This document shows, piece after piece, positions 21,522-32,830 of a DNA stretch of 64,000 bases. Source of the stretch: Diospyros lotus (Eukaryota > Streptophyta > Magnoliopsida > Ericales > Ebenaceae); NCBI RefSeq assembly GCF_014633365.1, contig NC_068338.1, positions 12,782,616 through 12,846,615 of the forward strand. The letters are read 5' to 3'. Below the pieces are notes generated by a model. It was not told the origin of the DNA. It did not search any database and worked only from the letters and a program-made list of their open reading frames with translations. How positions within the stretch are numbered: the first letter of the stretch is position 1; each line of letters starts with the position of its first letter. A program made the translations under genes and the position numbers.

Positions 21522-22258
21522 GCCATGGAAGACATTAGAAGCCAATTGACCAAACTAACCCATACACTAAACGTAAGAGAACCTGGATGGTTTCCATCCC
21601 CACCCAACCCAAACCCCATTGGTCAAACCCATATGGTAGAAGCATCATTAGTGAGAACAAAAGTCATGAGCAAGTTCAAGTAGTGACTATCCTGAGGAGT
21701 GAAAAAATAATTGAGAAACCTGATGACCCCAGGATGATACACCCCACTGCTCAAGAAGAGAAAATAGCTGATTACAGTGATCCGGCTATCAAGACAACTT
21801 TGGAGAAAGAACAAGAACAAAGAAAAAAGGGAGGAAAAAAGGCAAAAATGTTATAGACGAAGCCCAATTCAAGCCTAAACCTCATTTCCCTCATAGATTA
21901 ACCACTACAAAAAAGGATCAACTGAATGCATACATTTATGAGGTGTTTAAACAAGTAAGAATCAATATCCCATTGTTGGATGCAATCAAACAAACACCCT
22001 CATACACTAACTAAAAGATCTATGCACTGTCAAAAGAAAAATCAACGTACATGAAAAGGCATTCCTGATTGAACAAGTCAGCTCCATCATTCAACTAAAA
22101 ACTCTGCCCAAATACAAGGACTCAGGCTACCCAACCATTGCGTGCATTATAGGGAGCCAAAAGGTTGATCAGACACTCTTGGATTTAGGGGTGAGCGTCA
22201 ACCTGTTGTCGTGTAGCTTTTATCAATAATTAAGGTTAGGCGAACTCAAGCCTACCAG
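21522..22258 (+). pseudogene. Athila-like gypsy gag-protease fragment
   Basis: Frame pieces read EDIRSQLTKLTHTLNVREPG, QVVTILRSEKIIEKP, FPHRL, FKQVRINIPLLDAIKQTPSY and PTIACIIGSQ, then a protease active site LLDLGVSVNLLSCSFYQQLR. These strings match the end of gag and the protease of Athila-type elements, where the site is DLG and not DSG. Several frames are needed (stops near 21683, 21856 and 22012). The fragment ends at about 22258, where sequence of another gypsy family begins, so it is a chimera joint or deletion. Confidence 0.7.
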
Positions 22259-23217
22259 AATATCAAAAAAGATTGACCATCCCATGGGGAAGAATAAAGA
22301 AGAATATTGCAGATATCATAGGACTCGTGGTCATTCCAATGACCAGTGTCGAGAATTAAAAAATCAGATTGAAATGCTCATCCGGGAAGTGCATCTGCAA
22401 AGATGTATACTAAATAAAGAACAAGAAGGTAGGGAACCCCAATGAAGGGAAGAAAGGTGTGAGGGGCAAGAAAGGAAAAACCCAAGATAACAAGAGAGGG
22501 GGAGGGATTATAGACAATACCCCCCTCCAGATAATGAACCAACCCACTAAGCTATCCATTTTATTTCAGGCGGTGAAACTCTGGTCGGAGATACTTCAGC
22601 TTCATAGAAGGCATATGCCCATCAGGCTTACCAGGTTAATTCAATGATGGAGGTTAAAGATGATGAGGAACCAATTACATTCACTCCTGCTGATAGAGGA
22701 GATATAATACTTCCACATAACGATCTAATGGTAATTTTCATGGTTGTTGCAAAACACACTATCAGTAGACTCTTGGTGGATAGTGGCAACTCTGTTAACC
22801 TCATCTACTAGAATTGTTTTGAGCAAATGCGTATATCCTACAATCGATTAATGAAAGAGTCCACCCCCTATACAGCTTCATCGGGGAAGTTGTCCTAGTA
22901 GTAGGATTCATTCAATTGCCAATCATGTTGGTCTCGTATCCCCAAAGTGTGACTCAGCAGGTGAATTATATGGTGGTCAGAGCACCTTCAGTGACATACA
23001 ACATAATCCTGGGCCAACCCTTGCTCAATGATATGAGGGCTATTGTGTCCTCTTATTATTTATTGATGAAGTTCCCCACGATTGAAGGAGTAGGATAGGT
23101 TCGAGGAGATTAAAAGAAGGCATGTAGTTGCTATGTGTCATCCATAAAAGGGAAAAAGAGTGAAGAGACTTTATCCATTGCAAAGACAAGCCACGAAGGG
23201 ACATGCCCTTAAAAGAA
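22259..23217 (+). pseudogene. G1-like gypsy zinc knuckle and protease
   Basis: An incomplete knuckle (CRYHRTRGHSNDQCRELKNQIE, about 22307-22372) is followed by a protease with active site LLVDSGNSVNLIY at about 22770-22810, then an in-frame stop and NCFEQMRISYNRL. The C-terminal half (22916-23098) contains YNIILGQPLLNDMRAIVSSY. The NLIY-NCFEQM pair is almost the same as in G1 at 4128-4400, which assigns the family. Reverse transcriptase, RNase H and integrase are missing; a 48-bp tandem array follows within 300 bases. Confidence 0.75.
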
Positions 23218-23487
23218 GGTGATTAGCTATCATTAACGCCCTTAGAGAGAAAAATGGGAACAAACTTCAAACACATTCAAGAAAGACTATGTGAAAGATC
23301 GAGAAACTAAACTATTTGAAATTGTTCGTGACCTATGTATTTCGTGATTAGTGGCAGCGATAAGACCCCAAAATGAAACAGTGGATGTACTCGCTTATTT
23401 GCCAAACCATGCAAAAAATGTTGGCATTTTCATTACTTGCACATTGCTTTATGAAAGTGTGTTTGTTATGTTTTGCTTCCAGAAAAT
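23218..23487. other. Spacer between protease remnant and tandem array
   Basis: About 270 bases without recognisable domains. In a complete element the polymerase genes would stand here, so this is probably the scar of a large internal deletion. Confidence 0.4.
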
Positions 23488-24300
23488 AAAAACAAATTCA
23501 AGCCCGTTGTCTCCCTCATAGCCTGACAATGAGGAAAAAACAAATTCAAACTCATTGTCTCGCTCATAGCCCGATAACAAAGGAAAAACAAATTCAAGCT
23601 CGTTGCCCCGCTCACGGCCCGTCAACGAGGGAAAAACAGATTCAAACCTGTTGTCTCGCTCACAGCCTGACGATGAGGGAAAAACAAATCAAGCCCGTTA
23701 CCCCGCTCACGACCTGACAACAAGGAAAAAACAAATTCAAGACCGTTGTCCCACATACAACCCGACAACGAGGGAAAAACAAATTTACCCCTGTTACCCT
23801 GCTCACGACCCGACAACAAAGGAAAAAAAATTCAAGCTCGTTGCCCCATATATAGCTCGGCAACAAGAGAAAAATAAATTCAAACCCATTATCCTGCTTA
23901 CAGCCTGGCAATGAAGGAAAAACGAACTCAAGCTCGTTGCCCTGCATACAGCTTGGCAACGAGGGAAAAACAAATTCAAGCACGTTGTCCTGCTTACGGC
24001 CCGGCAACGAGGGAAAAATAAATTCAAGCCCATTGTCCTGCTTACAGCCGACAACGAGGGAAAAATGAATTCAAGCCCGTTGCCTCGCTTACAGCCCGAC
24101 AATGAGAAAAAAACCCAACGCAAGCCCGTTGTCCCGCTTATGGCCTGACAATCAGGAAAAACGAACTCTAGCCCATTATCTTGCTCATAGCTCGACAATA
24201 AGGAAAAAGTAAATGCAAGCCTATCGTCCTGCACATAATGCAAATAACTGAGAACAAAATCAAACTCATTGTCTGGTGCATAGTTCAACATCTATGGAAA
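23488..24300. repeat. 48-bp tandem repeat array, about 16-17 units
   Basis: The unit reads approximately ACAAATTCAAGCCCGTTGTC followed by CCGCTCACAGCCCGACAACG and AGGGAAAA, with substitutions and 1-2 base indels in each copy. Because 48 is divisible by 3, the array stays open in several frames and gives artificial 16-residue protein repeats on both strands. It lies in the 3' part of a gypsy element, where Tat-lineage elements are known to carry variable tandem repeats that can seed satellites. Confidence 0.9.
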
Positions 24301-24640
24301 GCGAACTTATCAATCCATCTACCTCATACTTTTGTAAAGGAATTGAAAAGCATAAGAGCCCAGAAATTCAAAGGCACGGTGTGCGAACAGATTCAAAATT
24401 ATGTGTAGAAGATGAAGCTGCTAAAAGAGAAATAATGTTCAAAAAGTTTATAGGACAGGATACTCTTCCACTCGGGACTCCCAGCCGAAAGAGTAGGGAA
24501 CAATTGATATGTCCTACAAATTTGGAGAGAATAAAAGCTACAAAAGAGTCACGGGACCTAAAAGAGTCATGAGACATGAACATGAAGCCCAAAGGGCAAA
24601 TGGGTTGCAAGAGATCAAGAAAACAAGCCAAATGAGCAAG
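24301..24640. other. Element 3' region, no gene
   Basis: Non-coding sequence between the tandem array and the Tat-type LTR, probably the 3' untranslated part of the same element. The short frames at 24276-24572 and its complement show no domain. Confidence 0.35.
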
Positions 24641-24852
24641 AGGTCGAGCCAAGACCAAGTAGGGAACACCCACTAGGTTATAACACCGAGTGGGTGTGGC
24701 TTTGGTGCTACTTTGGTTTTTTAGACATAACTCTCTTGTCCAAGCTCCTATTAAGGTGATTCAAAATCCTATGGAAAGACAAAAAAAATATCTACAGTTT
24801 TCGTGTTTTGAGTTTTGAGAGATACTAGTCAAATAAAGGTTGAAATTGGCCT

Positions 24853-24968
24853 TGAATTTGACAAGAGTCTAAAATATGACGAGAGTCCAAAAGGTGACGA
24901 GAGTTCAAAATGTGACAAGAGTCTAAAAGGTGATGGGAGTCTTAAATGTGATGAGAGTCCAAAAGGAG
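24853..24968 (+). repeat. 18-bp tandem repeat, about 6 units
   Basis: Unit approximately AAAAGGTGACGAGAGTCC, alternating between a GGTGACGAG-type and an ATGTGACAAG-type variant, which suggests an older 36-bp higher-order step. It lies in the U3 part of the interrupted Tat-type LTR. Confidence 0.8.
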
Positions 24969-25169
24969 TAACCCTAGTAGGCCGAAAGAGGGAGACTCTC
25001 TCGGTTATAGGACCGAGAGACCTTCTCGACCACACAAGGAAGACTCTCTTGGTCATTTGATCGAGAGAGTGTTCTCTCCTCACTTACCTCGCCACCTTAT
25101 GCATAAAACACTCTCGCCACCAAGAATATCCCTTAGATGGGCCACGAGACTCTCGGGATAGCCACCATA

Positions 25170-27326
25170 TGTAACACCCCAGATTTTCAAAATAAAAAAT
25201 GAGGTAATACCTAAGATTGTTAGGTTCTAATACTTGAGGAAATAGGCCCTTTCAAGGAATTGAGGAAGCCTTGAGGGAAAAATTTAGTTTCTGAACCAGT
25301 GGCAAAATCGTAAATATTGAAGTCGGGTAAAAGTGTAATTTACCTAAAATCTTGGGGTGCTAACTGTAATTTATCCATTTTTTGGGACCAAAAAGTGCAA
25401 TTAAAAATGACCCAGGGACCAAGTTGCAAGGGCCTAAGTGCAAATTATCTGAAAAGTTCGGGCCAATGTGTAGTTCTTGAAACCTTAAAAATATCATCCA
25501 TGGGCAAATCATGAATGGCCAAGTGTCCCTCCTAGGTGTCACAATTGGATTGGTTGAAATCTTATAATTATGGGTGTAATGATTATGGGTGTAATGATGA
25601 GCATAGTGTGAACACTCAAAACAAATGGAGGTTTGGATTCTAAACTCTATTAAATTCAATTAAGAGACGAGAGGTGCATTTGGGTTGGATGCACACGGGA
25701 GAAATGATGAAGCCTTATCTTCAATGACACATGGCAATCAACCATTGAGTTACTTGGAAGTTACGTTAAGGTCACATGATGGCTCATAATGACCCTTTGA
25801 GGAGGCATTGTATGATTAGTTAAGGAAAAGCTTATTTAGCTTCCAAGTTTGCAAAAGTCTCCAAACATTATCTCTAAGGACATATGGCAAGCATTCATTG
25901 GCCACTTGGAGATAGGATTTGAAGTGTAATGATGAGAAATGTGGAAAATGCAATTAACCATGTGGGATGTAGTTATTAATTAAATGTGTAATGATGGAAA
26001 ACGTAGAAAATGAATTAAACCATGTGGGATGTAATGATGGGAATATTGGAAAATCAAATTAAACATGTGAAGGTTCAAAATATCAGGGACACGTGGCACA
26101 CTTTGGTTGGATGCACATGGATGGAATGATGACGCGACACGTGGCGCGATTTGGTTCGCCGAAATTTCCTATAAATAAGGGCTTTGGGGTTATTCATTTT
26201 GGGCACCAAGAAAGGAGGAAAAGGAAGGGAGTTTGAGAGGGGAAATATTGTAGAAAAGAAGGGAAAAAGTCGAGGGAGAATAAGGCTTGACAGAATTTTT
26301 GGGTCTTTCTCGAAGTTCGTGCCAAGCAGTAAGAAAAACTGTGAGAAAACCCATTTCGCTCATTGTAAACCGTGCTTCCTAAGGTAACCGATCAAGGTAA
26401 GTGATTCCTGCATGTTTTGTGGCATTTTAAGCATTTGTTGCTTCACTTGTGTGTTGGCTTGCACATCATGCCTTTGTGGCTTACATGTCATATTTTCCCT
26501 TGTTTATGCATATTCCTTCTACTTTGTCATATATCATGTTCGTATTGGTGACTGTAGCCAGTTGTTGGGACATCATGGAAGACCTCGTGCTCTGGTGATG
26601 AGCCAGGAGTGACTAGGATGATTGTAGAGGTGATTGCAACACCTTGGCATTGCTACCACAGGGGTGAATTTCATAATGGCATTATTGTATTTGCACGCAT
26701 GTACTTACCTTTTCTGAGTCACTCACTTAGATGTCATTATCTAACTTGGGTGTTACATACCCCTGGGACATTCAACGTCCCAGGTATATTAGCATGCCAG
26801 GTACCCTGGAGACAAGCAAGAGAAAAGGCTATGAGGAGGTTGATGTTTAGTGTAACCCCATGTTGTTCATATGCTATGGATCTTATGTAACCTTTGGTTT
26901 TGTTTTAGCATTATGTACTACAGTTGTATAAACAGGGGTTATGTAAGGCTTGGATTTACCTTTTATGTTGTTAAGGGTGTAAGTCGGGGTTACTATGTAC
27001 TATGAACATGGTAAGGGTTGTTTGTTGGACTTTGGAAGTCTTCGAATGATGCATTGTGAATAGCAGCTAGGATACTTAAGGTTGTAAGCAGTGTGTGTGT
27101 GAGTGTCCAATTGTACCTACAATGATGTGTTATCATTTGGAGAATTGGAGGTCATGAGCATTTATTGTACTTATAAAGGAAATATAGTGGAAACCCCATT
27201 TATTTAGCTTTGGTTAAGCTTTCAGGTTTGATCCAACGCTTCCGTTGGTAAGGGTTTCCATAACGCCCGTGGTGATGTTAGCTTATATTTTACATCGTTG
27301 TGTATTTGGAAAAGTGAGGCGTTACA
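25170..27326 (+). mobile_element. Solo LTR of a Tekay/Del-like gypsy, family S, copy 1
   Basis: This is a 2157-bp unit beginning TGTAACACCCCAG and ending GGCGTTACA. It is flanked by the perfect 5-bp target-site duplication CCATA (25165-25169 and 27327-27331). There is no internal region, so it is a solo LTR left by recombination between the two ends. The promoter TATA box TATAAATA lies at 26170-26177, with G-boxes CACGTG at 26090-26095 and 26138-26143. It inserted 20 bases upstream of the TATA box of the Tat-type LTR. A second copy lies at 57437-59486. Assignment to Tekay/Del rests on LTR length and ends only. Confidence 0.9.
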
Positions 27327-27551
27327 CCATATGTCCCTCTCTCCATTCTTTATAAATATGAGGCCACGTCTCCAACCTCAAGTATGTTCTCTCTAGCACT
27401 TGGAATACCTTCTCACGTTTTTGCTCTCAAAAACTAATTTAAGCATTAGAGGGTTTGCGCGAGGACACCCACATGTGCTCCTAACCGTGCACTTGTCTTG
27501 CAGGTCTCTCGGTCATCAAGACTCTCTTGGTCACCAAGACTCTTAAGACAC

Positions 27552-27750
27552 ATTGGTGATGAGACTCTCAGCACAAGTTGGTGACGAGACTCTCAACGCA
27601 CGTTGGTGACGAGACTTTCCATGCATGTTGGTGATGAGACTCTCAGCACACGTTGGTGACGAGATCCTCGGAACACTTTGGTAATGAGATCCTCGGAACA
27701 CTTAGTGATGAGACTCTCGAAACACTTTGGTGACGAGACTCTCAAGCCAC
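27552..27750 (+). repeat. Approximately 28-bp tandem repeat, about 8 units
   Basis: Unit approximately GTTGGTGACGAGACTCTCAG followed by CACAC, with units of 25-30 bases. It lies in the U5/leader part of the interrupted Tat-type LTR, downstream of its TATA box. Confidence 0.8.
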
Positions 27751-27955
27751 TTTCATTAAGAGACTCTCAAAACCCTCAAGACTCTTAGGATTCCCAATAC
27801 TCATAAGACACTACACTCTCAAGATTCTTACAATCAACTACACAAATTATATTCTCCCACGAAAAAAAAAAATTATTATATTTTGCAATAACAATAAGAA
27901 ATAAGTACAATTGCTCCTAATTCATTACCTACATCGAGGTCGTGACAATTAGATC

Positions 27956-28950
27956 TTAGGATTCTCTTCTTTCAAAACTTTCCTGATATTTATTGAATAT
28001 TTCAAGGGTTTTTTAAGTATTAAGATAAGATTGATTTTCCCCTTACATTCCTTTTTAAGTGGTGTTTAATCTAGCTTTCTTTTTCATCGATTTCAGCCTT
28101 TATCATCTGTTACCACCATAGGTTTATGTTTTTCAACAAATTTTTTACTTATTCTAATTTTGTTTGGAAGTGCGTTGTGCAATTTTGATTGTTTGAATGT
28201 ACTTGCCATTAACATGTTTCTAATTTTTTTTTTTAAATTTATTGTTTGGTTTATTTAGTCTTCCGTACTTTTCTTCAGAATTCCAACATTTGAATTTACA
28301 TAGGATTTGGGGCAAGGGTTAAAAAAGTCCATTAGTGAGCCATAAATAAAGTGTAAAGTATAACGTGACAAGAAGTTGACATTCTGCCCCCACTTAAGCA
28401 ATGTTACACATTTAAAAGCCAACATAGTCAATTTAAAAGTTAACATCACAACAAATTAATTAATTTTAATTTTTAGTGGGGTGGCTACCTCTTTATCAGC
28501 CCTTAGTGGGTCTGCCCTTGCCAGAGAATAATCACTTACCTAATCTTAGTGTAATACAAGTTAAAATAGTCTAATTCCTCAATAATTCCGTGTTTGAATC
28601 ATAATAATTCCATATCAATATCATTATATTATTGAAAAAATCTAGTCTTAGGCATTCTAAGGGTCTTTTCATCAGTGTCCAATATAATATTTTAAGGGTA
28701 TTTCCCTAAACCTCACATCCAAACTCAATGCCAAAATTCTGGTGCAGAGGGACTGTTCTAAAATTTACTTAAACTGAGGGTATTTCCATAAGTTTTGAAA
28801 CTTTAGGGATTTTTCTTTAATTTTTAGAAACTTAAGCTATGCTATTTTCAAAAACTTTGAGCCTTTTTCCTGCAAATTTTGAAAAATTAAGGACTATAAA
28901 GTAAACAATCAAAATCTAAGGGCTGTTGTATCTCTTGAAGTGGATCGGTC
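27956..28950. other. Intergenic, no gene identified
   Basis: AT-rich sequence with no domain, repeat array or element ends that could be assigned. A minus frame at 28255-28449 has no recognisable content. Confidence 0.4.
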
Positions 28951-29372
28951 TCAGCGAATTCGGTTATGAAATTGGGTTGTTGGGTCTATCGCACACCTAT
29001 ACATATATTGTTTGCGTTCACTGTGCTTGCGGCTGGAACTGGAAGGCTGTACAGTAGTCAGTGACCTCCGCCGTTGCCGGACTGCACTTTCTAAAGAGAG
29101 ACTGATTACCTCAGATTCGTCGTCAGCGAGGTTCCGGTGAGTTCCTAACTTCTCCATTTTCAAACCTTCGATCTTCCGTGTCAAATCTTTCTCATTAGCG
29201 AATTCTTTCGATGTTTCTCCAATGCTTTAGAAGCTCTAGCTACTTCTATCACTAAATATTTACAGGACTTCTTCGGAAGACCCCAACTTGATTGATTGTT
29301 CCTCATAATTTCCAGTCTCTCCATCTCCTCAACCAAAAATGCCCTTCTTCGGTTGCTAGTCTTAGCTAGCAA
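28951..29372 (-). other. Unrecognised exon-like coding segment
   Basis: Two overlapping minus-strand frames (29372-29181 and 29220-28951) look coding: they are charged, helix-prone and richer in G and C than the flanks. The upstream one reads NRRRAFLVEEMERLEIMRN and SCKYLVIEVARASKALEKHR. The second reads ETSKEFANEKDLTRKIEGLK, then MEKLGTHRNLADDESEVISL and ESAVRQRRRSLTTVQPSSSS. The two are in different frames, so either a small intron lies between them or it is a frameshifted pseudogene. A coiled coil is plausible around the EKDLTRKIEGLKMEKL part. I do not recognise a family and assign no function. Confidence 0.35.
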
Positions 29373-30955
29373 ACTTGAATTGCTTACCTATTAAAGATCT
29401 AGGATGTTGGAAAGGTAAAACCTAATCTAAATATAACTCTATCATCTATTCAAAAGATTAACTAAGAGAAGATATATAAAATAAATCTTCTGATATCCCT
29501 ATCATTCTCCCCCGGGGTAATACTATGTTTTAGTCTGGGAAGCACGAAAGAGGCTGACATGTTTTGATCAAATTTTCATGAATTATAATTTGTATGTTTT
29601 GAGCTAAAATGGTCACTTGGTGTTGAATTTGATGAATATGTAATGAATAGATTGACAGCATTCAAACTATTGTATTGAATGGTAGCATTGGTTATAAAGC
29701 TCTTGTTAGATCATGAATGGCCATATTGTGACCTGTTGTGTACTAGTTTGGATTATAATAATCTAAGAATGAGAACCCCAAATGTGCAGGAATGGAATAA
29801 AAATGAAATGAAGCTGCTAAAGGTTTTGAATATGAATTACTTTTGGCTAGCAGTGTGTCAACTTGAAGCTCTCTCAACAATTTCAATGACTGTTCATATG
29901 GTATATAAAATTTAGTTTAATGCCATTTGGACCAACGAAGAGAGCCAAGTATATAGAAAAATAAAATTCAATGTAACTTTTGAATTAGGATAAGCAATCC
30001 AGAGCTCCCTGGTTAGGTTGCCACGAAGTGTTTCCTTTCCTGTACCATGTAAATTATTTAATGGAATTGCCAAGTTGACCCTTAAGCAGACTTTCCCTTT
30101 AGTTAATGGAGGCGACTTAGTTATTGGACTTGACAGTTGACCTCAAGTCAACTTTCCATTTCGTTAGTTGAGAACTACTTGGGCTTTCCATTTGGTGAGT
30201 TGAGGTGAATTGGGTACTGGACTTAGCAGTTAACTTTCAATCAATTCTTCACTTGGTGACTCGACCCTACTGGTTCCTCAGGTTTCATAAGTTGATCCCA
30301 AGTTGACTTTCCTAGTTAACTATTGTCTTCAACACTAAGTAGGTGACGTACAAGGTTTCTGGTCACCTTGCCAACCAGCATTTTGGGCTGGTTGAGGGGT
30401 TGAACGAATTAGGAAAAAACACTCAATTGTACAATGCAAGCAAATTTCACAAAATCTAAAATTCAACTAGGTCGCAAACCCAATATGTACAATGGTTGAA
30501 CTTGGAAGTCAGATTTCTAGAAGATATGAGCTAGTTCATTGATCTTCAAAATAAGTGGGGAAATTTGGTGAGCTTGGAAAAGTCATCTTTTATATGTTGG
30601 TGAAAAAGGATGAAAGTCTTTTCCCTTTTTTTTTTTTTTTTTTTCTAAAAGATATTTTAGATGATATCTCACAGTAGGTTAGTCACATTGTTTGTACCAA
30701 AGTAAGTTTGACGATCTTAAGGTAATATCAGGGTTAAAAATCCCTAAATGATGTTTGTGGGTCACCAGTGGTGCCAATTTGTGGTAGGAATGAGTATGGC
30801 AATTGTAGCTTGAAAATGTCTGCAGCATTGCTAACAAAAACACCTGTTTAGTTATGTGTTTTTCTTTTCTATTCATTGTTCTTCATTAGACGTCGAAGCA
30901 TCCTCAAGTTCCATTAACAATAGGTGAATTGGTTCATAAGAGTGTACCTTAGTTG
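29373..30955. other. Intergenic, no gene identified
   Basis: It includes a 78-residue plus frame at 29679-29915 without any domain, and a run of about 20 T at 30626-30646. A stretch at 30070-30345 has AGTTGAC/GTCAACT motifs recurring every 20-60 bases. Nothing supports a gene. Confidence 0.4.
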
Positions 30956-31439
30956 CGATTGGTACTAGGGCCTTGGCCATAGGTTGCTCTCTCCTCCACT
31001 GCTCGACTTTAAGATTGTCCTCCCCCTAATCCGTTTCCATCTCCAGGGCCTATATGGAATGTGGTTGCCCTATAGATGTCCCTCCTTGCTCCAAAAGCCT
31101 CTGTAATCTCTTTCCTGATACAATCTTGCATTTCGCTATCTCTTGACACCCCACTAGGGTAACCTTCTAACCATCCTTATTGAAGGTGACTTCCAAAGTG
31201 TTGAAGTCAAATACTAGGGGACTCATTGTTTGTATCCAATCGACCCCTAGCATGATGTGGCAACCCCCTAACCTAAGAATCCTCAAGTTCGCTGAAAATT
31301 CTTGTCCACTCATCACCACCTTAATCGTGTACACTTGTATTAACTCACCATCCTACTCCCATTAGCTATCAAAATCGATAGTGGGGGAGTCTCCTGTAAT
31401 TCACATTATAGAACAGTGGTCGTTTCCTCATCTAGGAAA

Positions 31440-32557
31440 CTATGAGTACTGCCACTGTCAATGAGCACCACCAGCTTCCTTTTTCCCACTACTCCCCTTA
31501 CCTTCAATACCCTGCTCGAGGGATGCCCTTGCAAGGCATGCATAGATATTTCCCCATCTTCTTCTCCATCAATCTAATCCCCTGATTCTTCCCAAACCTC
31601 ACTTTCCACTTCTTCTTCTCCTTGGCCTTCCATTGTAAGCAACATCCTCTTACATTGGTGCCTCGTCCCAAATTTCTCCCCACAATGGAAGTAGAGCCCC
31701 AATTGTTGCTTCTGATCCATAGTTAAGGCCTTGGCCAGGGGGTGGGGTTGATTGGTGCCTCACAGTCAATCCATTCTTCTGCCATGGTTGATTACCCCCT
31801 TACTAATAACCCCATGTCCCCCATAAGAACCCTCTTCCTTAATTCCCTTAGGGGATAGCCGGTGTCTCTTTGCAAAAGCCTCTAAGGCCATCTCATGAAG
31901 GTGGGCTTGCTTTGCTACCTGCCCTACTGATGTGGGGTAGAGCATCTTCACAGTGGGACAGATCTGATCATCCAACCCACTGATGAAGCTGGATACAAAA
32001 TAAGCTTCATCTAGGCAAGGGTGTGATAAGGATAATAGGGATCTAAGTTCCTCAAATCATACTTGGTACTCCTCCACGGATCCCTTTTGTTTCAACTTGT
32101 TCAATTCTTCTATGACATTTGTTCTAGTCTTCTCCCCAAACCGGTTGCAAAGGCCATTCACAAACTTTGGCCAACTCCATTCCACTTTTCCTCTGCTCCA
32201 ATTCTGAAACTAGGCATCTGCTACATCATCTAAATAGGTCGCGACCATGTTCAACTTCTCCCTTTTAGCTACTCTGTATTGGTAGAATGCCTTCTCGCAC
32301 CGCCTAATCCACCATCGAGGTCTGTCCCGTTCAAATGCAGGAATGTCCATTTGTAGCCCTAGAGGATTGGGGTGGTTACCCCCAACTCCTCGGGTTAGAT
32401 TATCTTCCTTTGCCTCCATCCTATCCCTTGTTTCCATTTGATCATTAGGTCTCGCTCTTAGCCTCGTTAGAATTGGCATTGATGAAGCCTTGGGAGAGAA
32501 GTCCATCGGAAGGCTGGCATTGGGCTGCTGAGCAAACATGCTCAAGGTAAGACTCAA
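31440..32557 (-). pseudogene. Chromovirus gag-protease remnant
   Basis: The frame 32557-32210 has the gag core: MDIPAFERDRPRWWIRRCEKAF, with YRVAKREKLNMVATYLDD after it. The frame 31975-31766 has LDDxIxPTVKMLxPTSVGQVAKQA, the end of the gag capsid region. A knuckle CGEKFGTRHQCKRMLL lies near 31700-31640. The protease active site LVVLIDSGST lies at about 31480-31445. Stops separate these pieces, for example at 32210, where the capsid frame ends. Confidence 0.75.
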
Positions 32558-32830
32558 TTGCTGGCTTAATTGCTAGCTCAGTCTAGCAAATTCCTCCCTG
32601 ATCCCGCTAATGGCTCGATCCAAACTAGCTGCATTCTCAAATTGGCTTCAACTAATCTCCTCTTGAGTATTTCTAATCCCCAACTCCAACATTTCCAGAC
32701 GATCTTCTACTTGCTCCTAGTTTTGTTGCATCCCTAATTCAATGGCATCCAATCTGAATTCCATTTGCTTTGCCCATATGCTTTTAGCCATATCCACTGC
32801 TCTAGCTAGGTTGCCGGCTCTGATACCAAA

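Larger units (their letters stand above)
24641..27955 (+). repeat. Tat-type LTR interrupted by a solo LTR
   Basis: The two parts are 24641-25169 and 27332-27955. Once 25170-27331 is removed, the text runs on to a TATA box (TATAAATATGAGG, about 27352) and the characteristic leader TTAAGCATTAGAGGGTTTGC, GCGAGGACACCC, then GTGCACTTGTCTTGCAG. The boundaries are approximate: no TG/CA ends were fixed. Both halves carry short tandem repeats built on GACGAGAGTC or GACGAGACTCTC. Confidence 0.5.

Noticed and set aside
23603..24291. Repetitive proteins of 103-162 residues on both strands
   Set aside because: They arise because the 48-bp unit is a multiple of three and so stays open in several frames at once. 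There is no start context or domain.
23488..24300. CRISPR-like array of regular repeats
   Set aside because: Units are contiguous 48-bp tandem copies without unique spacers, diverged from each other, in a plant retrotransposon; no cas genes or prokaryotic context.
30070..30345. W-box (TTGAC) regulatory cluster
   Set aside because: The repeated AGTTGAC/GTCAACT strings look like a degenerate repeat, and no gene lies downstream for them to regulate.
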